DNA from: Pseudomonadota bacterium
Lineage (GTDB): Bacteria; Pseudomonadota; Alphaproteobacteria; Sphingomonadales; Sphingomonadaceae
Length of the DNA stretch: 32,040 nucleotides
Assembly (NCBI GenBank): GCA_023413015.1
Contig: JAEZQR010000218.1
Coordinates: forward strand, 1 to 32,040
Direction of reading: 5' to 3'
The position numbers were made by a program, and so were the translations under genes. Shown one piece after another: positions 22,991 to 30,879 of the stretch (the stretch's first letter is position 1; every line of letters starts with the position of its first letter). The notes under the pieces were generated by a model that saw only the letters and a program-made list of their open reading frames with translations, searched no databases and was not told the origin of the DNA.

Positions 22991-24917
22991 CGAGGAAGCC
23001 ATCCGGAAATCGGCCGGATTCATGCTGCGGACCTCGGGCTATGCAGTCGAGCCGTGGCCCAACGGCGCCGCCTTCCTGAAGGAAGCGCGCCACCTCGAAC
23101 CGGGCTGCGTACTGCTCGACATCCGGATGCCGGAGATGGACGGGATGCAGGTTCTGGAGGCCATGGCGGAGTGCGGCATTCGCATGCCGGTGGTGGTGCT
23201 GACAGGGCATGGCGACGTGTCGCTCGCGGTGCGGGCGATGAAGAACGGCGCGATCGACTTCATCGAGAAGCCGTTCGAAAAGGCTGTTCTGCTGCAGGCC
23301 GTGGCGAATGCGTTCAAGATCCTCGACAATGCCAACGCGCAACTCGACAGCGCGGCGGACGCGACAACGCGCATCGCCGCGCTGACACCCCGCGAAAAGG
23401 ATGTCCTCAAGGGTCTCGCGCGCGGCCTCCCGAACAAGACGATCGCCTATGATCTCGGCATCAGCCGCCGCACGGTCGAAGTCTATCGCGCGAACTTGAT
23501 GAGCAAGCTTCAGGTGAACAGCTTTTCCGATGCTCTACGGATTGCCTTCGCCGCAGGGCTTGGGCGGGCGGAACAGGCGGATTCGGGCAGGGCGGAAGAC
23601 CGGGTGGCGCGGCGAGAAGCCGATTGTCAGACAGCGCAAGACGTGCGGTCTGACGCCCAGGCGCTACGTTTCATTGACCCCCTCGACCGAGCGCGGCAGA
23701 GGGGATGCATGAAGCGTAAAAGTGGACAGGATCGGTCGGTCACCGCCACCTGGCGGCCGGCGACACGTGCGGTGCGCGGCGGGACGGCGCGGTCGGAATT
23801 CGGTGAAACGTCAGAAGCGCTCTTCCTGACGTCGGGCTATTGCTACGACGAGGCAGAGGAAGCCGCTGCCCGTTTCCGGGGCGAGCGGCCGGGGATGACC
23901 TATTCGCGGCTCCAGAACCCGACCGTCGCAATGCTCGAGGAGCGGCTGTGCCTGCTCGAAGGCGCCGAGGCCTGCCGGGTGCAGTCGAGCGGCATGGCGG
24001 CGATGACGGCGGCTTTGCTGGCGTCGGTGTCGGCGGGCGATCATGTGGTGGCCGGGCGGGCGATGTTCGGCTCATGCCGCTGGCTGGTCGACCATCTGCT
24101 CCCAAGGTTCGGGATCGAGACGACGGTCGTCGACGGACGCGACACCCAAGCTTGGGCCAAGGCACGGCGCCCGAACACGAAGGTGTTCTTCTTCGAGACG
24201 CCTGCCAATCCCACGCTCGACATTATCGACCTACGCGCCGTGTGCGATCTCGCGCATGAGGCAGGTGCACTCGCGGTCGTCGACAACGCCTTCGCCTCGC
24301 CGATCCTGCAGCGCCCGATGGAGTTCGGTGCCGATGTCGTCGCTTACTCGGCGACGAAGCATATGGACGGGCAGGGGCGGGTGCTGGCCGGCGCGGTGCT
24401 GGGAACGGCGGCGTTCATCAACGACGTGCTGCTTCCCTTCCAGCGGAACACCGGACCCAATCTTTCGCCGTTCAATGCGTGGGTGGTGCTGAAGAGCCTC
24501 GAGACGCTCGAGTTGCGCCTCGGCCGCGCCAGCGAGAACGCCCTGGCGGTCGCGCGCTTCCTCGATGCGCGCGTGCCTCGGCTGCTGTACCCGGCGCTGG
24601 CGAGCCATCCGCAGCATGCGCTGGCGATGCGGCAGATGTCCGCTGGCGGCTCGATCATGAGCCTGTTCCTCGATGGCGGGCGCTCCCAGGCGCACGGCCT
24701 GCTCGATGCGCTGCAGATCATCGACATCTCGAACAATGTCGGCGACTCGCGGTCGCTGATGACTCATCCGGCCTCGACGACGCACGCCAGCGTCGCGGAG
24801 GCGGCGCGCGAGGAGATGGGGATCACCGAAGGCATGCTGCGGCTGTCGGTCGGGCTCGAGGATCCGGCCGACCTCATCGACGATCTCGACCGGGCGCTGC
24901 GGGCGGTCGGCCTGTGA
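22956..24917 (+). CDS. fixJ: FixJ response regulator, reading frame continuous with metZ
   Basis: ATG 22956 has GGAGGAG just upstream. The first 206 residues are a complete FixJ: a receiver with VDDEEA, LLDIRMPEMDG (phospho-Asp55), VLTGHGD and FIEKPF, then the GerE HTH (LTPREKDVLKGLARGLPNKTIA, RRTVEVYRANLMSKL). FixJ normally ends here at about 205 residues, but no stop occurs. About 45 low-complexity residues (RAEQADSGRAEDRVARREAD) lead in frame into MetZ at residue 252, ending at residue 653. Either a FixJ-MetZ fusion protein is made, or MetZ starts separately at 23709. A natural fusion of an oxygen regulator and a methionine enzyme is not known to me. A lost stop codon or sequence error could also cause it. 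Confidence 0.8.
   Translation: MAGRRLVHLVDDEEAIRKSAGFMLRTSGYAVEPWPNGAAFLKEARHLEPGCVLLDIRMPEMDGMQVLEAMAECGIRMPVVVLTGHGDVSLAVRAMKNGAIDFIEKPFEKAVLLQAVANAFKILDNANAQLDSAADATTRIAALTPREKDVLKGLARGLPNKTIAYDLGISRRTVEVYRANLMSKLQVNSFSDALRIAFAAGLGRAEQADSGRAEDRVARREADCQTAQDVRSDAQALRFIDPLDRARQRGCMKRKSGQDRSVTATWRPATRAVRGGTARSEFGETSEALFLTSGYCYDEAEEAAARFRGERPGMTYSRLQNPTVAMLEERLCLLEGAEACRVQSSGMAAMTAALLASVSAGDHVVAGRAMFGSCRWLVDHLLPRFGIETTVVDGRDTQAWAKARRPNTKVFFFETPANPTLDIIDLRAVCDLAHEAGALAVVDNAFASPILQRPMEFGADVVAYSATKHMDGQGRVLAGAVLGTAAFINDVLLPFQRNTGPNLSPFNAWVVLKSLETLELRLGRASENALAVARFLDARVPRLLYPALASHPQHALAMRQMSAGGSIMSLFLDGGRSQAHGLLDALQIIDISNNVGDSRSLMTHPASTTHASVAEAAREEMGITEGMLRLSVGLEDPADLIDDLDRALRAVGL
23627..23653 (+). 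other. Stem-loop in the fixJ-metZ junction
   Basis: TCAGAC (23627-23632) pairs with GTCTGA (23648-23653); an inner GCGC pairs with GTGC across a GU pair, around the loop AAGAC. It lies 56 bp before the metZ ATG. No T-run follows. It could be the remains of a metZ leader or a transcript-processing point. It does not match any SAM riboswitch class that I can recall. Confidence 0.35.
23709..24917 (+). CDS. metZ: O-succinylhomoserine sulfhydrylase
   Basis: The 402-residue PLP enzyme makes homocysteine from O-succinylhomoserine and sulfide in methionine synthesis. It begins with the usual sphingomonad start (DRSVTATWRPATRAVRGGTAR). GMTYSRLQNPTVAMLEERL, SSGMAAMTAAL, FETPANPTLDI and VVDNAFASP follow; the PLP Lys is K217 in AYSATKHMDGQG. 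ATG 23709 has GAGGGG upstream and gives the normal family length, so separate initiation is quite possible even though the frame is open from fixJ. Its stop overlaps the GTG start of apaG (GTGA). Confidence 0.92.
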   Translation: MKRKSGQDRSVTATWRPATRAVRGGTARSEFGETSEALFLTSGYCYDEAEEAAARFRGERPGMTYSRLQNPTVAMLEERLCLLEGAEACRVQSSGMAAMTAALLASVSAGDHVVAGRAMFGSCRWLVDHLLPRFGIETTVVDGRDTQAWAKARRPNTKVFFFETPANPTLDIIDLRAVCDLAHEAGALAVVDNAFASPILQRPMEFGADVVAYSATKHMDGQGRVLAGAVLGTAAFINDVLLPFQRNTGPNLSPFNAWVVLKSLETLELRLGRASENALAVARFLDARVPRLLYPALASHPQHALAMRQMSAGGSIMSLFLDGGRSQAHGLLDALQIIDISNNVGDSRSLMTHPASTTHASVAEAAREEMGITEGMLRLSVGLEDPADLIDDLDRALRAVGL

Positions 24918-25321
24918 AGATACTATTCCCTTACGAGGCGACGACGCGCGGGATCACCGTGCGCGTGGCGCCGTCCTACCTGCCCGATCAATCCGACCCG
25001 GCGGCGGAGCGGTGGGTGTGGGCCTATCATATCCGGCTGGAGAACGAGGGCGAGGCGTCCGTGCAGCTCATCAGCCGCCACTGGATCATCACCGACGCTC
25101 GCGGGCAGGTCGAGGAGGTAAGGGGGCTCGGCGTCATCGGCGAGCAGCCGGTCATCGAGCCGGGCCGGTCCTACGATTATGTGTCGGGCTGCCCCCTGTC
25201 GACGCCCTCGGGAATCATGCGCGGATCCTACCAGATGCTCGGTGCCGACGGCCTCGCCTTCGACGTGACGATACCGGCCTTCTCGCTCGACAGCCCGCAG
25301 GCGAAGGCGCAGCTGCAGTAG
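24914..25321 (+). CDS. apaG: ApaG (Co2+/Mg2+ efflux-associated protein)
   Basis: The 135-residue protein starts with GTG overlapping the metZ stop. It has the ApaG/F-box-associated fibronectin-like fold with family blocks WAYHIRLENEGEASVQLISRHW, VRGLGVIGEQPVI, and YVSGCPLSTPSGIMRGSYQM. The length is typical (about 125-135). metZ-apaG is a common pair in sphingomonads. The biochemical role is still unclear; in enterics it is linked to divalent metal resistance and Ap4A metabolism. Confidence 0.93.
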   Translation: MKILFPYEATTRGITVRVAPSYLPDQSDPAAERWVWAYHIRLENEGEASVQLISRHWIITDARGQVEEVRGLGVIGEQPVIEPGRSYDYVSGCPLSTPSGIMRGSYQMLGADGLAFDVTIPAFSLDSPQAKAQLQ

Positions 25322-25325
25322 CGCC

Positions 25326-25748
25326 TCAGCGGCCGTCGGCCGGGCAGGTGCCGATACGCTTATACTGGCCGCGTATCTGGTAGGGCTCGCGACCGTCGAT
25401 CCCTTGCGCATCGACGATGAAGCCGTCGCCGTCGCGCCGGATGCTCGTGCGGCCGTAGCCGCGCCCCTTGCACACGTAAGTCACCGTCGCGCGGTCGTCG
25501 GCATTCTCGACGATCGTGTGGCCACATTGGTCATCGGCACTGCTATGGCCGGCATGAACGATCTGGGCCGGACTGATCAGGCACTGCGTCTGATTGCCGG
25601 ACCAGCGCGTCTGCGAGTCGGAGTCGAGCGGTGTTACTTGCCAGAGGCCTGGCCGGAAACCGTTCGAAAGGAGCTTGAGGTCGCTGGCCGGCGCGGCGGC
25701 GGTCGCGGCCAGCGGCATCAGGCAGAACAGAAAACGTGAGCGTCGCAC
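25326..25748 (-). CDS. Secreted DUF3617-like protein
   Basis: The 140-residue protein starts with GTG and has a Sec signal (RRSRFLFCLMPLAATAAAPA). The mature part has FRPGLWQVTPLDS, then Cys residues (QCLISP, DQCGH, VCKGRG, GTCPA) as in DUF3617 proteins of sphingomonads, and a C-terminal SIRRDGDGFIVDAQ strand pair. It is probably periplasmic with disulfides, of unknown function. It faces apaG tail to tail with four bases between. Confidence 0.75.
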   Translation of the reverse strand: MRRSRFLFCLMPLAATAAAPASDLKLLSNGFRPGLWQVTPLDSDSQTRWSGNQTQCLISPAQIVHAGHSSADDQCGHTIVENADDRATVTYVCKGRGYGRTSIRRDGDGFIVDAQGIDGREPYQIRGQYKRIGTCPADGR

Positions 25749-25828
25749 GTGCGATATCCCCGAAACAAATCTTCAACGGTGCGACCCGTAAGCTTCGGAA
25801 ATTAATATACTCCAAGTAGCTGATGCGC

Positions 25829-26740
25829 TCAAACCTCGATGTGGAAGCTCGTGGCACAGAAGGCGCAGTCGACCTTCACGCGGCCGTCGCTCTCGCGCAT
25901 GTCATTGAGGTCGGTCTCGGGGAAGCGCGCGAGCACGGTACGGATATAATCCACCGAGCAGCGGCACCCGCGCACGATGTCGACCGCGGGGACGACGCGG
26001 ACCTCCTCCTCGTGGAACAGCCGCCAGAGCAGCGTGTCGAGCGGCAGCGTCTCATCGACCAGCTCGGCGCCGGTCATGGTGCCCGCGAGCGCCTGCACAT
26101 GCTCCCAATCGGGATGCATGCGATCGACATGGAGGCGGGGACCGCCGATCTCGCCGCGCGGCAGATGCTGCACCAGCAGGCCACCGGCCCGCCAGCGCCC
26201 ATCGGCATCGCGCGCGATGCCGACGCGCAGCAGCGTCGGGATCTGCTCCGACGTGTCGAAATAGCGCTCGACCGCATGGATCAGGCTGTCGCCTTCGAGC
26301 GGAACGATGCCTTGGTAGCGGTCGTCGGTGACGGTCTGGTCGAGCGTGATCGCGAGATAGCCCTTGCCGAAGATCGTCTCGAGGCTCGCCTGCGGGCCGA
26401 CCTCGTCGAGGCGGGCGGGATCGAACTTGAGGTAACCGCGAAGCTCGCCGCCGTGATAGTCGCAGACGAGCAGGTCGACGGGGCCGCCCTGCGCCTGCGC
26501 CTGCATGGTCATCTGGCCCTCGTCGCCGCGCAGGGTCGCGCCGACGAGCGAGGTCAGCACCAGTGCCTCGGCGAGGAGACGCGCGAGCGGCTCGGGATAG
26601 GCATGGGCGTGCAGGATGGCGTCGAGCGTCGGGCCGAGCCGCACGACGCGCCCGCGCGCGTTGCGGCCGGGGACCGTGAAACCCAGTACGCTATCGGTGG
26701 CGGGCGCGGGAGCGTCCGCGGGCTGGCGGTTAGTCTGCAT
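25829..26740 (-). CDS. hslO: Hsp33 redox-regulated chaperone
   Basis: The 303-residue protein is a cytoplasmic holdase switched on by oxidation. The N-terminal domain has FTVPGRNARGRVVRLG and a long ALVLTSLVGATLRGDEGQMTMQAQAQGG run. The C-terminal zinc switch has the CxC (RGCRCS) and CxxC (DCAFCA) pairs. The length is normal. It is the last gene of the argD-argF-hslO group, 70 bp after argF. This order is usual in sphingomonads. Confidence 0.95.
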   Translation of the reverse strand: MQTNRQPADAPAPATDSVLGFTVPGRNARGRVVRLGPTLDAILHAHAYPEPLARLLAEALVLTSLVGATLRGDEGQMTMQAQAQGGPVDLLVCDYHGGELRGYLKFDPARLDEVGPQASLETIFGKGYLAITLDQTVTDDRYQGIVPLEGDSLIHAVERYFDTSEQIPTLLRVGIARDADGRWRAGGLLVQHLPRGEIGGPRLHVDRMHPDWEHVQALAGTMTGAELVDETLPLDTLLWRLFHEEEVRVVPAVDIVRGCRCSVDYIRTVLARFPETDLNDMRESDGRVKVDCAFCATSFHIEV

Positions 26741-26810
26741 CAGGAAACTTCTCGAAGGTCGCGCATATCGCGCATGGTTCGAAGTCTAGATGGGGACCCC
26801 GACCGCCCTG

Positions 26811-27743
26811 TCAACCGAGACGGCCAAGGCACCAGAGGAGGATGGCCTTCTGCGCGTGGAGGCGGTTCTCGGCCTCGTCCCAGACGGCGGAGCGCGGACC
26901 ATCGATCACCGAATCCAGCACCTCCTCGCCGCGATGCGCGGGCAGGCAGTGGAGGAAGACGGCGTCAGCGGCGGCGTTCTGCATCAGCGCGGGCGTGACC
27001 TGATAGGGCATCATTGCCTTGATCTTGTCGGCGCTGCCCTGCTGGCCCATCGACACCCAGGTGTCGGTGACGACGACGTCCGCGCCCTCGACGGCCGTGG
27101 CGGCGTTGCGCCCGAGGTCCAGCTGGCCGCCGCGGGCCTGTGCGCAGGCGACCACGCCCGAATCGGGCTCATAGTCGTGCGGCGTGGCGGCGCGTACCTC
27201 GAAACCGAGGAGCGAGCCCGCCTCGATGATCGAATGGAGCACGTTGTTGCCGTCTCCGAGCCACGCCCAGCGGGTGCCGGCGACCGGGCGGCCCAGCCGC
27301 TCCTCGACCGTCAGGATATCGGCCATGATCTGGCAGGGGTGCGACAGGTCGGTGAGACCGTTGATCACCGGCACGGCGGCGTAGCGCGCCAGCTCCTCGA
27401 GCGTGGCGTGTGCCGAGCAGCGCAGCATGATCGCATCGACGTAGCGCGACAGGACGCGTGCGGTGTCGGCGATCGTCTCGCCGCGCCCGAGCTGCATGTC
27501 GTTGGGCGACAGCGTCATCGCGGAGCCGCCGAGCTGGCGCATCGCGACGTCGAACGACACGCGCGTGCGGGTCGACGGCTTCTCGAAGATCGAGGCGAGC
27601 AGGTGGCCGGCGAGCGGTGCGTCGTCGTCCGCCATGCCCTTGGGCTTGCCGGCGCGGGCCGCCTTGCGGCGATGCGCCTCGTCGAGAATAGTCCGGAGCC
27701 CCTCGCGACCGGCGGTCGCGAGGTCGAGGAAGTGACGGGTCAT
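26811..27743 (-). CDS. argF: Ornithine carbamoyltransferase
   Basis: The 310-residue enzyme makes citrulline from ornithine and carbamoyl phosphate. It shows FEKPSTRTRVSFD (carbamoyl phosphate binding), DLSHPCQ, and HCLPAHRGEE (ornithine site with the active Cys). ATG 27743 is chosen because the extension further upstream translates argD in another frame. Its start lies one base after the argD stop (TGA, G, ATG), so the pair is translationally coupled. Confidence 0.96.
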   Translation of the reverse strand: MTRHFLDLATAGREGLRTILDEAHRRKAARAGKPKGMADDDAPLAGHLLASIFEKPSTRTRVSFDVAMRQLGGSAMTLSPNDMQLGRGETIADTARVLSRYVDAIMLRCSAHATLEELARYAAVPVINGLTDLSHPCQIMADILTVEERLGRPVAGTRWAWLGDGNNVLHSIIEAGSLLGFEVRAATPHDYEPDSGVVACAQARGGQLDLGRNAATAVEGADVVVTDTWVSMGQQGSADKIKAMMPYQVTPALMQNAAADAVFLHCLPAHRGEEVLDSVIDGPRSAVWDEAENRLHAQKAILLWCLGRLG

Positions 27744-27744
27744 C

Positions 27745-28932
27745 TCAGGCCGCTTCGGCGGGCTTGTAGGCCGCGGCGGCGGCCGAGAGCTTCTCCACGC
27801 ATTCGCGGATATGGCTCTCCTCGATGTTGAGCGGCGGCAGGATGCGCACGACATTGTCGCCGGCGGCGGCCGTGAGGATACCGAACGAGCGCGCGTGATT
27901 GACGAAGGCGCGGCTGTCCGACTTGCACTTGATGCCGAGCATCAGGCCCATGCCGCGGACATGGTCGAACAGCCAGTCGTGGTTCGGGATCATCTGCTCG
28001 AGCGCGCCGCGCAGCCGGTCGCTCGTCTCGCGGACCTGGCCCAGGAATTCGGGGGTCGCGACGATGTCGAGCACCGCCTCGCACGCTGCCATGGCGAGCG
28101 GGTTGCCGCCGTAGGTCGAGCCGTGCGTGCCGATCACCATGCCAGCGGCCGCCTTCTCGGTGGCGAGGCAGGCGCCGACCGGGAAGCCGCCACCGATGCC
28201 CTTGGCGACCGCCATGACGTCGGGTGTCACGCCGAGCTGCTCGTAGGCGAACAGCGTGCCGGTGCGGCCCACGCCGGTCTGAACCTCGTCGAGGATCAGC
28301 AGCATGTCGTTTTCATCGCAGAGCTGGCGCAGCGCCTGCATGAACTCAGGCGTCGCCGGGCGCAGGCCGCCTTCGCCCTGCACCGGCTCGATCAGGATGC
28401 CGGCGGCATCGGGACCGATCGCGGCCTTGACCGCATCGAGATCGCCGTAGGGCACCACCGTGAAGCCCGGCAGCAGCGGCTCGAAGCCCGCGCGCAGCTT
28501 CTCCTGGTCGGTCGCCGAGATCGCGCCGATCGTGCGGCCGTGGAACGCGTTCTGGAAGGTGATGATGCGGTTCTTGTGCGTGTTGCCCTTGGCATAGTGG
28601 TAGCGCCGGCAGGTCTTGATCGCGCACTCGACCGACTCGGCGCCCGAGTTGGTGAAGAACACCGTGTCGGCGAAGGTGAGCGCGGTCAGCCGCTCGGCCA
28701 GGTGACGCTGCTGCGGCGAGCCGTAGAGGTTCGACGTGTGCATCAGCGTGCCGGCTTGACGGCAGATGGCGTCAGTCAGATGCGGATGCGAATGCCCGAG
28801 CACGTTGACCGCGATGCCGGCCGCGAAGTCGAGCCATTTGCGACCCTGCGCGTCGAACAGATACGGGCCTTCGCCGCGCACCGGCTCCACTTCGCAACGA
28901 CCGTAGACAGGCATCAACGCGGGGATCGTCAT
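27745..28932 (-). CDS. argD: Acetylornithine aminotransferase
   Basis: The 395-residue class III PLP aminotransferase converts N-acetylglutamate semialdehyde to N-acetylornithine. Motifs: LDFAAGIAVNVLGHSHP, FFTNSGAESVECAIKTCRRYHY, FHGRTIGA, LILDEVQTGVGRTG, and AVAKGIGGGFP with the PLP Lys; THGSTYGGNPLAMA closes the set. ATG 28932 has GAAGGAG upstream. An intrinsic terminator lies 27 nt before the start, and a short frame rich in Arg (QRRERAG) covers that leader and overlaps the start as ATGA, which suggests attenuation. Confidence 0.96.
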   Translation of the reverse strand: MTIPALMPVYGRCEVEPVRGEGPYLFDAQGRKWLDFAAGIAVNVLGHSHPHLTDAICRQAGTLMHTSNLYGSPQQRHLAERLTALTFADTVFFTNSGAESVECAIKTCRRYHYAKGNTHKNRIITFQNAFHGRTIGAISATDQEKLRAGFEPLLPGFTVVPYGDLDAVKAAIGPDAAGILIEPVQGEGGLRPATPEFMQALRQLCDENDMLLILDEVQTGVGRTGTLFAYEQLGVTPDVMAVAKGIGGGFPVGACLATEKAAAGMVIGTHGSTYGGNPLAMAACEAVLDIVATPEFLGQVRETSDRLRGALEQMIPNHDWLFDHVRGMGLMLGIKCKSDSRAFVNHARSFGILTAAAGDNVVRILPPLNIEESHIRECVEKLSAAAAAYKPAEAA

Positions 28933-28959
28933 GGCTTTCGCTCCTTCACGCCAGAACGG

Positions 28960-28984
28960 AAAAAGGCGGCCGTACCGACCGCCT
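28960..28984 (-). terminator. Intrinsic terminator in the argD leader
   Basis: On the minus strand AGGCGGTCGG, TA, and CGGCCGCCT form a stem of about nine pairs with one GU pair, followed by five T. It lies 86 nt after the stop of the diguanylate cyclase gene and 27 nt before the argD ATG. It can end the upstream transcript or attenuate argD. A frame from ATG 29048 to TGA 28929 (39 codons, three Arg codons close together) crosses it and could be a leader peptide. Confidence 0.75.
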
Positions 28985-29070
28985 GATGTTCACCCGCCCT
29001 TTCGCGCCGTTGGACCGGGAAGTCAATTGCGCCTTTCCCCCACGGCATGACTTGAACTCGATCCCCGATC

Positions 29071-30780
29071 TCAAGCGGCTTCGCGGCCTCCCGTCTCTTC
29101 GGCCACCACGATACGGTCGCGGCCTTGAGCCTTGGCCGCATAGAGTGCCTCGTCGGCGCGGCGGTAGAGGTCGACGAAAGCGAGCGGCTGGTGCGCGCAG
29201 GCGATGCCGGCGCTGGCGCTGATCCGGATTTCGGCATTGAAGTCGAACCGCAGCGCATCGATCTCCTTGCGCAGCCGTTCGGCAAGCGCGATCAGCTTCG
29301 GACAGGACATCGCCGCCACGACCCCGAACTCCTCGCCGCCGAGCCGGCCCGCCGTCAGCGTCGCATCCGACAGGCGCCCGAGCACGCGACCGATCTCGGC
29401 GAGCACCCGATCGCCGGCGTCATGGCCATAACGATCGTTGATCGCCTTGAAGCGGTCGACGTCGAGGAGGATCAATCCCACCGGCGGCGCGGCGCCGGCG
29501 TTCATCGCCTCGGCGCGTGCCACGAAGCCGCGCCGGTTGTAGACGCCGGTCAGCACGTCGGTTTCGGCCAGGCGGCTGAATTCGGCGCTTTCGGCCTGCG
29601 CGCTGTTGCGCTCGCTCTCGAGCTTCCGGAAGCGGTCGGCGATCGCGGCCGACAGCAGCAGCGCTTCGACGGCAGTGGCGCCGAACAGGCACATGTCGAT
29701 CCAGTCGGCATGCGGCACGAGGTGGAAATTGCGCAGCATTCGCAGGACGAAGGCGGCCAGCGCCGGCGACCAGGCGAGCGCATAGAAGCGGACCGAGCGG
29801 CTGCCGCGCCGGTAGGCGACCGCCATGCAGACGAGCACCAGAACCACGCCGAAGGCGACGATGGCGTTGAGCAGGCGGTCGGTGACATAGGCGTATTCGG
29901 TGCCTAACCCGTCGAGCGAGGCGAGCACGGCGGCGGCGAGCGAGGCCCAGCCGGTGCCGACAAGCAGCCGGCGGAGGCGGCGCGGCAGTGCGTCTGCTTC
30001 GAGGAACGCCGACATGAACAGTGCGGCGAACAAGGTAGCCAGCCCCGCGGTCCACAGGTTGAGGCGCACGCCCCAGCTACCGGCGAGCCCGGGCAATGCA
30101 TAGAACAGCAGGTTGGACCAGCTGGCCCCGTACGCCAGCACGGCAGCGCACCAGCACACATATTGGCGCAGGAACGTGCGGCGCAGGCCGGCGTAGAGGA
30201 AGGCGGTGTAGGCGAGGCTGGCGCCGACGATGCCGCCGAACAGGCTGACGAGCGCGGTCCACAGCATCTTCGACCGGTCGAGCTCGGCGTCGGAAACCAC
30301 GCGGATCTTGCGCATGGTATTGAAGTTCACGAGCCTTTCGATGCCGACGTAAATTTCGGTGACCGGGGATGCCCGATATTCCGGGTCGAAGCGCAGGAAA
30401 CCGCCGATCTCCCAGTGGCCGTCGGCCCGTCCCGAGCGGAACCGATGCTCGGTGACCATGCCATCGGCATGGCGCATGACCGTCCGCATCGTGGCGAAGC
30501 GCGTCTGATCGATTAGTAGCCGCCACTCGGCGGGCAGGTGGCGGAGATCGGCCGCGTCGGCGCGCAGCCACAGCCAGCGCTCGTGAAATCCCTTGGGGAG
30601 GCTGCCGCAGCTGTAGGGCAGGCGTCGCACTGCTTCCGCCGACAGCGGGGCATCGGCGACGGCATGGCACATCCGCTCCTTCAGCTCGATCGTCTGGACG
30701 GGTTTCAGGTGCGCGGCTGCCGGCCCGCTCAGGACGAGCAGGATGACGAACTGCAGAACCGTCAGCACGGACTTCAACAA
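29071..30780 (-). CDS. Membrane diguanylate cyclase (signal peptide, extracytoplasmic sensor, 7-TM-like, GGDEF)
   Basis: The 569-residue protein has a signal-like N terminus (LQFVILLVLSGPAAAH), a periplasmic domain to about 170, about seven hydrophobic helices (about 170-385), a short coiled linker (FRKLESERNSAQAESAEFSRLAE) and a GGDEF domain. The catalytic motif is RLGGEEFG, and LILLDVDRFKAINDRYGH is intact, so it should make c-di-GMP. The inhibitory RxxD site is not in place (DATLTA instead), so product inhibition may be lost. The start is TTG with GGGGG nearby. The layout resembles 7TMR-DISM sensors. c-di-GMP would link to surface polysaccharide or motility control. Confidence 0.88.
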   Translation of the reverse strand: MLKSVLTVLQFVILLVLSGPAAAHLKPVQTIELKERMCHAVADAPLSAEAVRRLPYSCGSLPKGFHERWLWLRADAADLRHLPAEWRLLIDQTRFATMRTVMRHADGMVTEHRFRSGRADGHWEIGGFLRFDPEYRASPVTEIYVGIERLVNFNTMRKIRVVSDAELDRSKMLWTALVSLFGGIVGASLAYTAFLYAGLRRTFLRQYVCWCAAVLAYGASWSNLLFYALPGLAGSWGVRLNLWTAGLATLFAALFMSAFLEADALPRRLRRLLVGTGWASLAAAVLASLDGLGTEYAYVTDRLLNAIVAFGVVLVLVCMAVAYRRGSRSVRFYALAWSPALAAFVLRMLRNFHLVPHADWIDMCLFGATAVEALLLSAAIADRFRKLESERNSAQAESAEFSRLAETDVLTGVYNRRGFVARAEAMNAGAAPPVGLILLDVDRFKAINDRYGHDAGDRVLAEIGRVLGRLSDATLTAGRLGGEEFGVVAAMSCPKLIALAERLRKEIDALRFDFNAEIRISASAGIACAHQPLAFVDLYRRADEALYAAKAQGRDRIVVAEETGGREAA

Positions 30781-30879
30781 TCGAGCCCCCGCTCGCTATC
30801 TGGCATCCAGTTGCGTTAGGACTGGTAATTCAAATGTTAACGATGCGACGGGCTGCGCGACGATACCCCGAGGTCGGCG

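Noticed and set aside
21671..23023. Minus-strand frame of 450 codons
   Set aside because: It is fully antisense to fixL, which has all its motifs on the plus strand.
25823..26998. Plus-strand frame of 391 codons
   Set aside because: It is antisense to hslO and the end of argF and contains no recognisable domain.
27811..28986. Plus-strand frame of 391 codons
   Set aside because: It is antisense to argD, with low-complexity Arg/Asp/Gly-rich translation.
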